Of a DNA stretch of 64,000 bases, positions 10,050 through 24,613 are shown piece by piece. Both the position numbers and the translations under genes were made by a program. Source of the DNA: Adiantum capillus-veneris (lineage: Eukaryota > Streptophyta > Polypodiopsida > Polypodiales > Pteridaceae); NCBI GenBank assembly GCA_014529385.2, contig CM043962.1:53463905-53527904 (forward strand), given 5' to 3'. Under the pieces are notes generated by a model. That model was not told where the DNA came from. It saw nothing but the letters and a program-made list of their open reading frames with translations, and searched no databases. Position 1 is the stretch's first letter; the number at the start of each line of letters is the position of its first letter.

Positions 10050-11471
10050 TGCACACCATTAATTTGACAAAAAGGTTTTTTACTAGCGTAATCATCAATA
10101 GGCCTCAATCCAAATTTGGTTACAACATTATGGGCTCCATTCAAGCAAAGGCCTAAATCCCATATTTTAGGTCTATCTAAGGGTTTCAAGAAATTTCTAC
10201 TAGCAAGATGTTTGTTTACATTTTGCAACAATTCACGCTTGAGAACCTTGGAGGGCTTTGGAATACACGTAGCCAAGCATCTAAGGAAATATATGAGAGC
10301 CTATATATATCAGATTGGTGAAAGGAGGAGGATTGGTGCTGATATTTTCAAGGACAGTCCATGGATAATCTCGTTGAAATTGAGCTCTAGTTTGAGGGGT
10401 GAGATTTTGTATCTTGGGAAATGTTGCCAAAGTGTCTGATGGTGTACTTTGTCCCCAATCCGCAATGCCAGCATACACTCCTCGTTCCCCAAAATGTAGT
10501 AGAATATTTATAGTGTGTAGATCATTGTGAATAAAGTTGTGACTATGCACGAATTTCATCGTCTGCAGAAGAGCGTTGCAGATCGTAAAATGTTGTCTGT
10601 GAACTTCTGTATAGTTCCATATGTGTGCTAAAACTCTTCGGTTCTAGGCTTGATTCCATCATGGTGACATACCTGAATCCAGTACTCAAGGTGACCTCCA
10701 TTCCAAAGCTTGAATATCAACATAGGCCTTTTGCTATAATAAACAAGAGCATGGGGCAATATCATGCCACAATGCTGAACAATTGTAGTAGTTGCCTCCT
10801 GTAGCACAATTTGTAACTTTGGCTTGCTTCCTATCTGGTCCTTGTAGATCTTTGTCGTATAGACAGGATCTTTGAAGAGAGGATGGGCCACTGAAACTTG
10901 TTTCACATTTGCAAAACGACCCTCACCTAATTGGGGTGCTTGCAAGTGAAAGATAGAATGCTCCCCAAGTAAGTGTAGGACAAAATGACATGTTGTATCA
11001 TCCAAATGTACATCTAAGGACTGACATCTAAGGACTGAGCACCTGAAGGAAGAGGTACATCCTCTTCTATCCTAGGACATTTGGAAGAGCCTTCAATCTT
11101 ATCCTTGCTCTTCAATTCTGAATGTAGTTGTGCCACAAGGTGCATTCGCTCTTTGATTCTAGGTTTGGTTTTGATTTCTAGATGAACCATACTCTCAAAG
11201 CTTCTAGTGACCTAGCCTAATAATTGCTTTACTGTGTTATGTATCACTCCATAAGTGTATAGAGATGGGTCAAATGAAACGGGGAATGGACTACACATCT
11301 TCAACGAAAATTGTTCCAGAAGTTCAATCACAAAATCATAGAACTTTGCATGTAGAATGCCTGTCCTCGCAAACGATTGTCTGAAGCTCCATTGAGAGAC
11401 AGAACTAGAGCATCACAAAGGATTTTGTGATGCTGACGTGTTAACTTTGTCTCTACCATGACTGAAGCCTG
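10050..11471 (-). pseudogene. Protein kinase-like gene captured in a DNA transposon (decayed)
   Basis: Read on the minus strand, an acceptor-like TTTTCAG precedes ASVMVETKL at about 11471. A leader (QLHSELKSKDKIEG) leads to a kinase-like domain: LGEGRFANVKQVSV (glycine loop), VYTTKIYKD (position of the ATP-binding Lys), PMLIFKLWNGGHLEYWIQ (hinge), HNFIHNDLHTINILL near 10520 (catalytic loop with Asp and Asn) and GIADWG near 10455 (DFG equivalent). Later text (LLQNVNKHLASRNFLKPLD) fits C-lobe helices. Lesions include a 14-bp tandem duplication at 11010-11037 that shifts the frame, a TAG near 11218, a stop at 10628 and further frame changes. Ser/Thr kinases transfer phosphate from ATP; HNDLH in place of HRDLK and DWG in place of DFG suggest a divergent subfamily. 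The whole gene lies inside the transposon, so capture is the simplest reading. Confidence 0.7.
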
Positions 11472-11499
11472 AAAATACATGAAGAAATTATAAGTAAGG

Positions 11500-11650
11500 T
11501 AAATCTAGAATAGATATAAATTTGATATATATGATTGTAAATAGTGCTCAATAAAAAACTTTCATGAAGAGTAATAACAACCAGTAACAAAAGATCTAAA
11601 CATTTCATGGACAATAATAACAACCAGTAACAAAAGATCTTAAAAAATAT
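11500..11650. other. AT-rich spacer with a 41-bp repeat
   Basis: AATAACAACCAGTAACAAAA followed by GATCT occurs twice (about 11574 and 11616). No coding potential is seen. Confidence 0.5.
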
Positions 11651-12570
11651 ATAATTCCTCCTTGCAATGCGCCACAGTGGTCAGCAACAGCCAAAGATAA
11701 AAAAACATATAATAACAATCTCCCTGTAGTGCAACGTGGAAGTCAACAGCTATCAGGGACAAAGGATTAATGGAAGCTAACCTCTCTCTACAGTATGATA
11801 CGATGGTCAACAACAACTATAGACGATAAATTTATTAAATCCAATGAACTTTTAGTGTGATGTGATGGTCAAAGCATTCAGGATCAAAGAATGTAAAATA
11901 TATATCCCCTCCTTGCAGTGCGACACGGTGGTCAGAAACAACTAGAGACGAAGAATCCACTCAATCCAATCTCCCTATATTGTGACACGATGGTTAGCAA
12001 CAACCAAAAACGATGGATTTAAAAACCCTAAACCCCTCCTTGTATGGTGGTCAACAACAATCAGATATGAGGAATCTATTAAATTCAATCTTCTTGCGGG
12101 GCGACATGATGGTTAGAAGCAGTCAAGAATGAAGGATTTGACAACCCTAAACCCCTCCCTACATTGCGACACGATGGTCAGCAACAAATAGAGGCGAAGA
12201 ATCTATTAAAATCCAATTTTCTTGCGATGCGACGCGCTGGTCAGCAAGAGTAAAGAACCAAGTATTTGGCAACACTAAACTCCTCTCTGTAGTGTGACAC
12301 GATGGTCAGCAATACACAAAGACAAAGAATCTAGTTTTTTAAATCTGATCTTCCAGTAGCACAATGCAATGGTTAGCAACAACTAGGAAGAAAAGATGTA
12401 AGATAGCTAGCTCCTCTTGGAGTGCGACTCGGTGGTTAGAAACAACTAGGGATGGAAAATCCAATTGTATAACCTAAGCTACTTCTTGCAATGCGACACG
12501 AAGGTCAGCATCAGTCAAGGATGAAGCATCTAAAGTCTAACCCCCCTACAGTGTGTCATGAGGATCAACA
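11650..12570. repeat. Right subterminal minisatellite, about 62-bp unit, 15 copies
   Basis: Fifteen diverged units are marked by GCGACACGATGGTCAGCAAC-like text at about 11672, 11728, 11805, 11863, 11928, 11990, 12045, 12107, 12175, 12236, 12300, 12368, 12429, 12499 and 12548. Between markers the units carry AGAGACGAAGAATC and TTAAATCCAATC. The period is close to 62 bp. The array lies inside the right half of the DNA element. Confidence 0.9.
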
Positions 12571-13063
12571 CAGTCAAGGAAGGGTGTCTAAAACCGCATA
12601 CTAACACTAGGGTGTGAGCAAAGCTCCACAACAATAGGGCTAGCAAAAACAAGATGCAAACTAACATTGAGGTGCAAGAAAAGCTCCCACAACAACAACG
12701 TTAGCAAATAAAATTCGCAAAAAAAACATTAAAAAATAGAATAAAATTATCTTCTCTGCTCGGCTCGACTCGGCTCTGCTTTGATCCCCTCTCCTCCCTC
12801 TCTCTCTCTCTCACTGCTCTTTCTCTCTAGCAACTATCAATCTAGCAATTGTGACAGTCCGTTCAAACTATCGTGGTGCCTCTTTTTATAAGGCAAGTAG
12901 TATTTTGATCAAAATATATTTCGATAAAATTATTGTTCGATTGAAATATAGTTCGATCAAAATACTGTTTATTCGGAGATATGCATACAATACCGGTATA
13001 TAGCATATAACACCAAAATATACGTACAATTTTTGATATACGGACCATATAAATGCATCTTAG

Positions 13064-13915
13064 GTTAGACTTTGTGGGTCCCATAGAATCACTTGCTTAT
13101 AGGACTCATGCAAACTACATTATAATAGCCACAAACACCTAACCAAATGGGTTGAGGCAAAAGGCACACAAAAGAATGATGCAAGGACCACAACAAAATT
13201 CTTGTATAAGAATGTTTTCACATGGTTTGGCTTACCTATTGAAATTGTTAGTGATAGAGGGACACATTTTGTCAATGAAATCATTGAGTATCTACTTGAA
13301 AAGTTCAGGGCCATACTGATAAAGTCAGATCCCTATCACCCATAGGCTAATGGTCAATTTGAAAGTACTAACAAATTTGTGTGGACAATTTTAGCCAAGG
13401 TTGTGAACAACAATAGATCAATTGGGATCAAAAGCTGCACTCTATATTTTGGGCCTTTTGAGTAAATATCTTAGAGATGACACCATATAACATGGTGTTT
13501 GGTCTTAATACTATTTTACCCATAGAATCTTTGATTCCAGCTTTGCGAGTATCTAGGAAATTCAATTGGATTAGACGTGAACGGTATGCCCATTTGGATG
13601 ACCTAGAAAAGCTAGAAGAGACAAGGCTAAGAGCAATAGTAGAAATATATGCTCATAAGTGATGCATGAAAGAGTTTCATGACAAGCATGTGAACTCTAA
13701 AACCTTTGCACCAGGATATTATGTGTTTGTTTATACTCTTAAACAAAAGAAAATTAAACCTAAAAAATTGAGATATGGAACCATTTATGATCTATTCTAT
13801 ATCATTAGTGGGGCCATAGTACTCGCTACATTAGATGGACATGAAATGCCTAGTTGGACACTCAAGAAATTCTTGAAAGGGTACATGAAGCTAAAACAGG
13901 AAGGACAAGCATGAA
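13064..13915 (+). pseudogene. Ty3/gypsy integrase core and C-terminus (remnant)
   Basis: This is the right-hand continuation of the gypsy polyprotein split by the 5.4-kb element. Residues in order: LDFVGPIESLAYRTHANYII (first catalytic Asp region), TKWVEAKGTQKNDARTT, GLPIEIVSDRGTHFVNEII (second Asp), then KSDPYHP, a stop in place of Q, and ANGQFESTNK (catalytic Glu), MTPYNMVFGLNTILPIE, a charged helix, and YVFVYTLKQKK with IISGAIVLATLDGHEMPSW. Integrase joins the cDNA to chromosomal DNA. Stops near 13345, 13465 and 13662 make it inactive. It ends at about 13914 without a recognisable LTR. Confidence 0.88.
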
Positions 13916-14045
13916 AAAGTTGTTCAAAAAGAACAATAGGAAGCCAAAGAACGAGCTAAAAATAGAAAAAAGTGTTTGAGGACTTCAAGAAGTGAAAATC
14001 TATTCAAATTTACCAACTAATGAGCAGAGAGGAGGGTAAAGAAGT

Positions 14046-14614
14046 TTATATCCTTACATTTCTACAGAGCTAGGAGCCAACATGCTACCTATTCATGTGC
14101 TAGCAGATTTTGGAGTGCACTTGAATATAATTAGTTGGGATTTGTATCAACATATATCAAAGTTGGTCCTACAACAAATTAAAAGCATGTTCAAAAGATT
14201 AAATCAGAATGTCAGTATTGCCCTAGGTTACGTGGAGCTCATGATACACATCAAAGGATTACCATGGTCCCATAACTTCTTTGTACTACCTCCAAACTCC
14301 CCTAATAATCAGGTAATATTGGGTACACCACAACAATGCAAATACAAGGCATATATACATTGGGAAAACAAACAGGTATATTGTACAGTTGAACATCAAG
14401 TAAAAAATCACATTTTCTTCCACAAAAGATACAAATATCTCTTAGAAGATGGTGAAAAATGTGCCAGAGAATCAACCTATAGCTTCAATGCAATAGACAC
14501 ACAATGGAACATTTCAACTGTCATGCCAGAAATGTCAACCACAAAATCCACTGACAACAATAACTATGTGTTCATGCTTAATCTCAGGGGATCCATATTT
14601 TCAAAATACTTATA
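14046..14614 (+). pseudogene. Gypsy retropepsin-like segment, out of normal order
   Basis: A 177-codon frame contains LPIHVLADFGVHLNIISWDL, which resembles the retropepsin active-site strand with D(S/T)G changed to DFG. Further on are HIKGLPWSHNFFVLP and QVILGTPQQCKYKAYIHWEN, fitting the second protease half. Retropepsin cleaves the polyprotein. In gypsy elements protease precedes reverse transcriptase, yet here it follows the integrase by only about 170 bp with no LTR between. It therefore probably belongs to a second, mostly deleted element of a related family, or marks a rearrangement. Confidence 0.55.
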
Positions 14615-14650
14615 GCATGTGCATTCAAGAGGTATTTATGAAACGCCTCT

Positions 14651-14672
14651 ACACACACACACACACACACAC
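14651..14672. repeat. (AC)11 microsatellite
   Basis: A short pure AC run. Confidence 0.9.
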
Positions 14673-14925
14673 TTCATCATGAATTAAATAAGTCATCTTC
14701 CTACGTAAACCTATCACTTTAATCCATTTTTCTATTTTTAAACCACTCTTGTACATGTAAGTACGTGTAAATTTTTAGGTGAACTCACTTGCAAAAAATA
14801 CATATTTTGATGTGGACACCCCACGTGTTTGATCCATTCCTTTGAATACAAGTTTTTGAGAGAGAGGTACCAATTACAATTTTTGTGTGAAAATTTGCAA
14901 AGTCTAGAGCATCTTAACACCTTGC

Positions 14926-15290
14926 TCAAGTCAATCATCCCAAGAAATTTTGGGTACCAAAAAGGACACAAACCAAGGTCAAATGCAAACAACCCCAAAA
15001 ACTGTTTAGATGACAGGTTTGGATACCTAAGGATACCCCAATCATTTGGATACCAAAGGCCCAATTGCAATAGAGACAAATTCAACCATAGTATTCACCC
15101 ATCATTTCCAAAGGAAATACAGATAACAAAGCCTAATCCACAACCCATCATCCATACTACAAAGGTCCAAAAACACAAGTAGTCATATGCAAACATGTAT
15201 GGCAACCTAAGAAACTTGTGATTGCTAAACAATCAACACACAAAATGTGGATTCCAAAACAAAAAGTACAGTTCACTCCATGGAACCATC
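14926..15290 (+). pseudogene. Possible copia gag-pol linker remnant with W-x-P-K repeats
   Basis: In one frame the translation repeats short motifs KFWVPK, QVWIPK, IIWIPK, HVWQPK and KMWIPK, separated by Gln/Thr/Asn-rich text and several stops. Repeated WVPK motifs are common in the region between the CCHC knuckle and the protease of plant Ty1/copia polyproteins. No protease or integrase follows, so the identification rests on the repeated motif alone. Confidence 0.4.
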
Positions 15291-19893
<4,603 letters not shown>

Positions 19894-20375
19894 TTGACAT
19901 GTAAACTACTGCCATATGGTGTGGACATTCAAAGAGCCCATGAACTGTATACTAGCATTAAAGTATATGGAATTGCTAAAATTACTACATTGAACAATGA
20001 CAAAGTTAATGTATTAATCACTACAGGAATGGTAGTGAAGGTGTTACAATTGGACAAAGGTACTCCCATGAAGGGAAAGAAGGAACTAGATTTCTAGTTT
20101 GTAAAAAAAGAAGGAGCTTCCACGTTCCTGACATGCCTACTCGAATGCTCATGAAATTCTTCCTGATTAAAGACAAAAGGCTAGGACACTTCATGATGCC
20201 AGATGATATAGTGGCTACACCATATACCTGGGCCTACCAGCAAACCCCACAAATGATGATAAATCATGCCCAATACATTCTGGAGATCTTGACTAAAGAA
20301 GAAGAAACATCCAAAGGTAATGTATCTTGGAGCTCTCAAAATACTCAAAAGAATTGTTTACCAAGCTGCTATTAG
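19894..20375 (+). pseudogene. Unidentified decayed ORF
   Basis: Two overlapping-frame pieces, 19894-20097 and 20133-20375, appear to be one protein. The first ends at a TAG, beyond which the same frame continues FVKKEGASTFLTCLLEC. The second takes up with LMKFFLIKDKRLGHFMMPDD and TWAYQQTPQMMINHAQYILE. The text is protein-like (amphipathic, not repetitive) but I do not recognise it. It probably belongs to a retroelement, since its neighbours do. Confidence 0.35.
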
Positions 20376-20730
20376 AGAGACATAGAAATGGTTTGAAGCA
20401 CCTACTCTGAACACCTGGATCTAATACCAGGAAGAGGGATGTGATTAAGAGACCACAAAGTCAGGACCTACTCAAGGAAGATCAAAAAGGACATTGAGAG
20501 ATACCCCTCCCTAGGTTTCTATGCACAAAATACACAATTTACATTTTTATACAGTTTACAATATACAATTTCAATATACATCAGAGTTTTGGAGGCATTA
20601 AATGCAGTTCAAATCCAAACCATAATCCATAATCTAGTCACATCACATGGGTGAGCACTCCACCCAACTTAGGGTTATGGACATCGATCCCTGCAAAAAC
20701 ACATTCTCGCATAACATGGATGTAAAAAAA

Positions 20731-20859
20731 TTGGCAGCATAACCATATCCCAAAACAAAAGATCCAAGAGCCACATTGGATTCCACATCAAAACTTGGTA
20801 GCATAACCATATCCAAAAAATAAATATCCAAGAGCTACAATGGATTCCACAATCAAAAA
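20731..20859. repeat. 64-bp tandem duplication
   Basis: Two copies (20731-20794 and 20795-20859) both begin TTGG(C/T)AGCATAACCATAT and include TCCAAGAGC(C/T)ACA and GGATTCCACA. Confidence 0.8.
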
Positions 20860-21180
20860 TCACAACCATAATCCATGAGGGATCTCAATCCTTGACCATG
20901 AACCATATTCCATATTGAACCGACTTTCACAATTAGAGTTTGATATATCCACTGCAATCAAACTAAGCCCACACACATAGCCCTTAAGACATGAACTTTT
21001 TATGCATTAAAAAAAGTTCAACTAGCAACTAAACATGATATCAAAATCCAATTTTTACAATACCCAACCATGCATGAGTGATGCATCATGATTGTACCTC
21101 ACCCACAATACATCATAAGCTAATTTTGACCTAGAAGAGTGGAAAGCAGCATACACATGCACATGAGGCATCCACATTTA

Positions 21181-21585
21181 TCCATGAGGTTCTATACATT
21201 ATATGGAATCATTTCATCAACATAAACATGATGCAAAAGAGCTATGTCTCTTTGACCAACCATAAACCATAGCTTCACATACATGCAAAAAACACTTTTT
21301 ACCATTTTTGGGTGCATGCATAGCATGCAAATGAAATTTCTTGACCTCAAACCAGTGCATCAAGATCAGATCCTTAATATAGATTACCACCTTGTCACAT
21401 CACTTTGCCCATATGATACTCATACAACAAACGGTAACATGAAAAGAAAGCCACTTCATTCATATCTTCTTATACAATTCAGACTGAGTAACCATATACC
21501 CCTATATAAGATTATGGATATATAAAACGTGAAATAAAATCACCAAAATAACCATAAATCATATATAAACATCTTGAGAAACTGA
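21181..21585 (-). repeat. LTR-like repeat, copy 1 (partner at 27778-28175)
   Basis: About 400 bp share with 27778-28175 a collinear series of matches (TCCATGAGGTTC, GCATCAAGATCAGATCC, GAAAAGAAAGCC, TCACCAAAA). Overall identity is about 70% by eye. In the second location the sequence follows a gypsy chromodomain on the minus strand, so it is likely the start of an old gypsy LTR. On the minus strand a purine-rich CAAGGGGGAGTACC near 21605 could be the polypurine tract of this copy. Confidence 0.55.
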
Positions 21586-22328
21586 GGACGTCATATAATG
21601 GTACTCCCCCTTGGTAGCACCCCTACAAGCATTGGTAAACCAAGTCATGGAATAGTTAATAACTCACACCCATGAAGTGATATTGGAAGACTAAATACAT
21701 TTATTGTAAGGTCCCCATTCTAAAAGATTGGGGTGACTTGCATGGAAGATAGCCTTCTTTATCCTATAAATCCGTTGACGACACCCTACTCCAATAATGC
21801 GAAGCAAGGATATGAGCAACGAAAGAGAAGCAGACTTCCACCTGATGTGTTCGTAGTTTCAATACCCTACGCCACAATACAGGTCGATGAGGTTAAAGGT
21901 TCTATGGTATCTAGATCCTACATTATAAGAGAAGAAAATCCCTTTCACATATTAAGGATCCAAAAACAACGCCTTCTTCCCCGCGTTTAAGAGCCACGGC
22001 CGCCATCCTAAAATCCGAAATATGATATGAGATAAATCTCTAACTAACTAGGACAAAGTGAAAAGTACTCGACTAATCGAGTCCACCCATCCTTGACTGG
22101 CAACCTAAGCCGGTCCCCACTTTCCACACCGTACTCACCTGTTCTTTTAATGTTGTCTAAATACTACCACGATATATACAACAATGTTCCTTAATTAGTT
22201 TCTAACACAAGTTCTTTAGTACAATCCTTTCAAACATCATCAAACAATTCTTTCATAATAGGAGTTTAAAAAAAACAATTCTATAATCCGCAAAAAAAAA
22301 GAGAGTCTTTAGTTTCTATACAAGTTTT

Positions 22329-22555
22329 GCCTCTAACCACGAGCTTTCTTTGTCTAACTGACAGAGCCTTTGCAAAGGTTTTTCTTAATCGCTAACCGCG
22401 AGATGCGAATACTTCCCTTTTGCTAACCGCAAGGGACATCTTGCTACCCGCAAGGCATCTTGCTAACCGCAAGGTAAAAAAAAGAAGGAAGTTGATGACC
22501 TCAACTTTAATTTTTGCTAACCGTGGATTCCTCTCGCTAACCGCGAGTTCCATCT
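22329..22555 (-). repeat. Array of small GGTTA hairpins in LTR A
   Basis: On the minus strand there are about seven copies of the pattern stem-GGTTA-stem. They include CTCGCGGTTAGCGAG, CTTGCGGTTAGCAAG, CTTGCGGGTAGCAAG and a CTCTGTC/GACAAAG version with AGTTA in the loop. The homologous array in LTR B is at 34134-34356. See the findings for the covariation. Confidence 0.8.
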
Positions 22556-22924
22556 GGAAACAAGATTTTTCTTTCAGTATTTCATATTCTAAATGTTTCT
22601 TTCAACAAGATCAATCAAAATCATATTCTCAAACCATAATCACTTATCAAAAGTATTTCTTTATCAAACAATAACAGTTTATAAAAACAATACTTTTACT
22701 ACTTTATGAAACATATGCTTGTTTCATGTGATTGAACAATCACATTTCCGGTCGGTTTAAGGTAAGGTCTGAGTTCATCTTACCGATCAACATGAATACT
22801 ATGCATAATTATAAATTTGTCTTACCGGAATTTGGAGCGCATGCAGCTAACTCCTGTGTTGGAGGTTAGACGGATTTGACTTCTTCTTCGGTTGATGCTT
22901 CCGCATGAGATACATTCGGAGTAG

Positions 22925-23848
22925 TGTCACGGGAACCGAATAATAGAGATAGACAGCAAAACAGAGGAAGAAATCTTTGTATTGATAGTGTTTGATACAA
23001 CAGAGGAGCAATTGAATATATATATGGGCGCACTCCGTTGTACGGAGCTAGAACCTCCCGACCACCCCCGAGCTTCAATTCGCTTGCATGCAGCGTCTCA
23101 CTCGCACTCGCACTCGCACTCTCACTCGCACTCGCACTCCCAGAAGAGAGAATGGTGAATCACCCCCAAAACGCACCACCCGTCCTTCTATTCTCCTCGA
23201 GAAAGCCTGCGACCTCTTAAAATAGCCGCTTTTCTATTTTTGGCGCTCGGTCGACTCGACTTGCGCGCCAATATACCTGCGAGAACAAGGTAAAAAAAAA
23301 CGTGATCGTGAAGCGATCCGTAGAGGTTAGTTTTTTTTTTTTAAGTCCACAATTTTTCAGCTGTCTTCAACTGAACATAACTCCCAAACGGAGCCAAAAC
23401 AGCCCAAGTCCGTCTCATACAATCTTGTTGCCCTCGCTGCGCTCTTCGACGGCTATGTGATGGAAAATTTCCATAGCCTGCTCCGATTTGCTGAAAATCA
23501 ACCTGCAAAACAGCATTTTCTACAAAAACGATGCAAAAACAGCAAATCCAACTTTTTTTCTTAATCTTTGGCCTTCAACAAGCATCAAAACATCAAAATC
23601 TCTAAAGACTCAAAGAACCAAAGTTGTTCCTTATAACGCAGGCTTCAATCGCTTCATACATCACTTTTTCAAAATCCCACGTTAACGCCTTCAAAAATGC
23701 CCCAGAAAGTGCCTTCCGGATCAAAAAATTTTATCGGACGAAAACAATCCACACATCCTTCTACACAGTGGACTAACTTTAAAATGACAAAAACTTCCTA
23801 GAAAACAAAATTTATTACTAAAACACCTCGAAATCAAGTCTTGTTACA
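22925..23848 (-). mobile_element. 924-bp solo LTR nested in LTR A
   Basis: The segment starts TGTAACAAG and ends CCGTGACA on the minus strand (TG...CA). It is bounded by the 5-bp duplication CTACT (AGTAG on plus, 22920-22924 and 23849-23853). LTR B has the unoccupied site, GTGTCTACTCTGAATG, at about 33762. Internal features are a TATA-like ATATATATATTC near 23012-23028 (minus) and a hexamer minisatellite (CACTCG)n at 23098-23140. No internal retroelement genes remain, as expected after recombination between two LTRs. The parent family is unknown. Confidence 0.85.
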
Positions 23849-24613
23849 AGTAGACACCTTTCTTCTCACCTTCCTTGGTGGTGCAATGGCATGGGTGTCC
23901 TTAGAACTTCGCGTTACACGTTTCATAGCCATAGCTTCAGAATGAAGAAAAGAAAAGCGCGTTGTTGGAGATAGAGAGAGAGAGAGAGAGTGTGTGTGTT
24001 CACAAATCGGGAGACGGCAGTCGATGATTGGATATGGAGATGGCTTGAGGATGAGAGGTTAAGGGAGAGAGGATTCCTCCGGTGCATCGTTGCAAGAGAT
24101 CTTCCGCCTCTGTAGATGTGTGTGTTCAAAGTGAGATAGGAAGGGTCCTTTATATAGGCGCTAGGGGGGTGTTAAGAATACTAAGAGGTTTCAAGAATAG
24201 GGGAAGGAAAAGCTCGCGCATCGTCGTGGCTCTAAATTTTTTTTATTTTTATTTTTAACAATTTTGACGTTCGCGAATCCTATGAGAATTTTTTAAAAAG
24301 CTCTATACTTACAAGTTCCCATTCTATCTTGAGAGAGAGAAAGAAAGAAGTATCATAATTTTGACTCACCTCTCTTTCTTTCCTAAAAATCCTATCTTTA
24401 AGCTTTTTCTCCCCACATAGATTAGGTTCCCACATAAACCTATTGTTTCACATAAAAAAAGATCATAAATAAATAGATTCTGAACCCGATTTTCAATCCG
24501 ATTTCTCTGATAAACTCATGATGACTCACAAAATTGAGAATCTCAATTACTTTGCAAAATATCTGAAATGATTTATATGGATAAATGTTGGGTGCATTAC
24601 AATCTCCCCAACT

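Larger units (their letters stand above)
7618..13063. mobile_element. 5.4-kb DNA transposon with 8-bp target duplication, carrying a kinase-like gene
   Basis: The left end is CTAAGTTGCA (7618-7627). The right end, read inward, is CTAAGATGCA (13063 down to 13054). GTTAGACT lies directly outside both ends (7610-7617 and 13064-13071), and the gypsy integrase frame reads straight through if the element and one copy are removed. Similarity between the two ends continues imperfectly for about 160-180 bp; both have GTACGTATA and, further in, TTTTGATCAAAATA, so these are long diverged inverted ends. Inside, in order: a near-perfect palindrome, a minisatellite of about 62 bp, a (CT)n tract, a decayed kinase-like gene on the minus strand, a second minisatellite of about 62 bp, and a CT-rich stretch (12790-12830). 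No transposase was recognised. The 8-bp duplication and long ends suggest a MULE- or hAT-like element that captured a gene (Pack-type); this is inference. Confidence 0.8.
21705..24601 (-). mobile_element. 3' LTR of the minus-strand chromodomain gypsy (LTR A)
   Basis: On the minus strand the LTR begins TGTAATGCACCC (24601), directly after the polypurine AGTTGGGGAGAT, and ends GGGGACCTTACA (21705). It matches LTR B at 33068-34972, on the opposite strand, almost throughout. The promoter CCTATATAAAGGACCC is at about 24146-24161, followed by an AACACACACATC leader. Its 2,897 bp exceed LTR B by about the 924-bp solo LTR plus 5 bp that is nested inside it. LTRs supply promoter and polyadenylation signals to the element. 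Confidence 0.88.

Noticed and set aside
8003-12570. CRISPR-like arrays
   Set aside because: Units are diverged end to end with no constant repeat/unique spacer alternation; these are minisatellites in a plant transposon.
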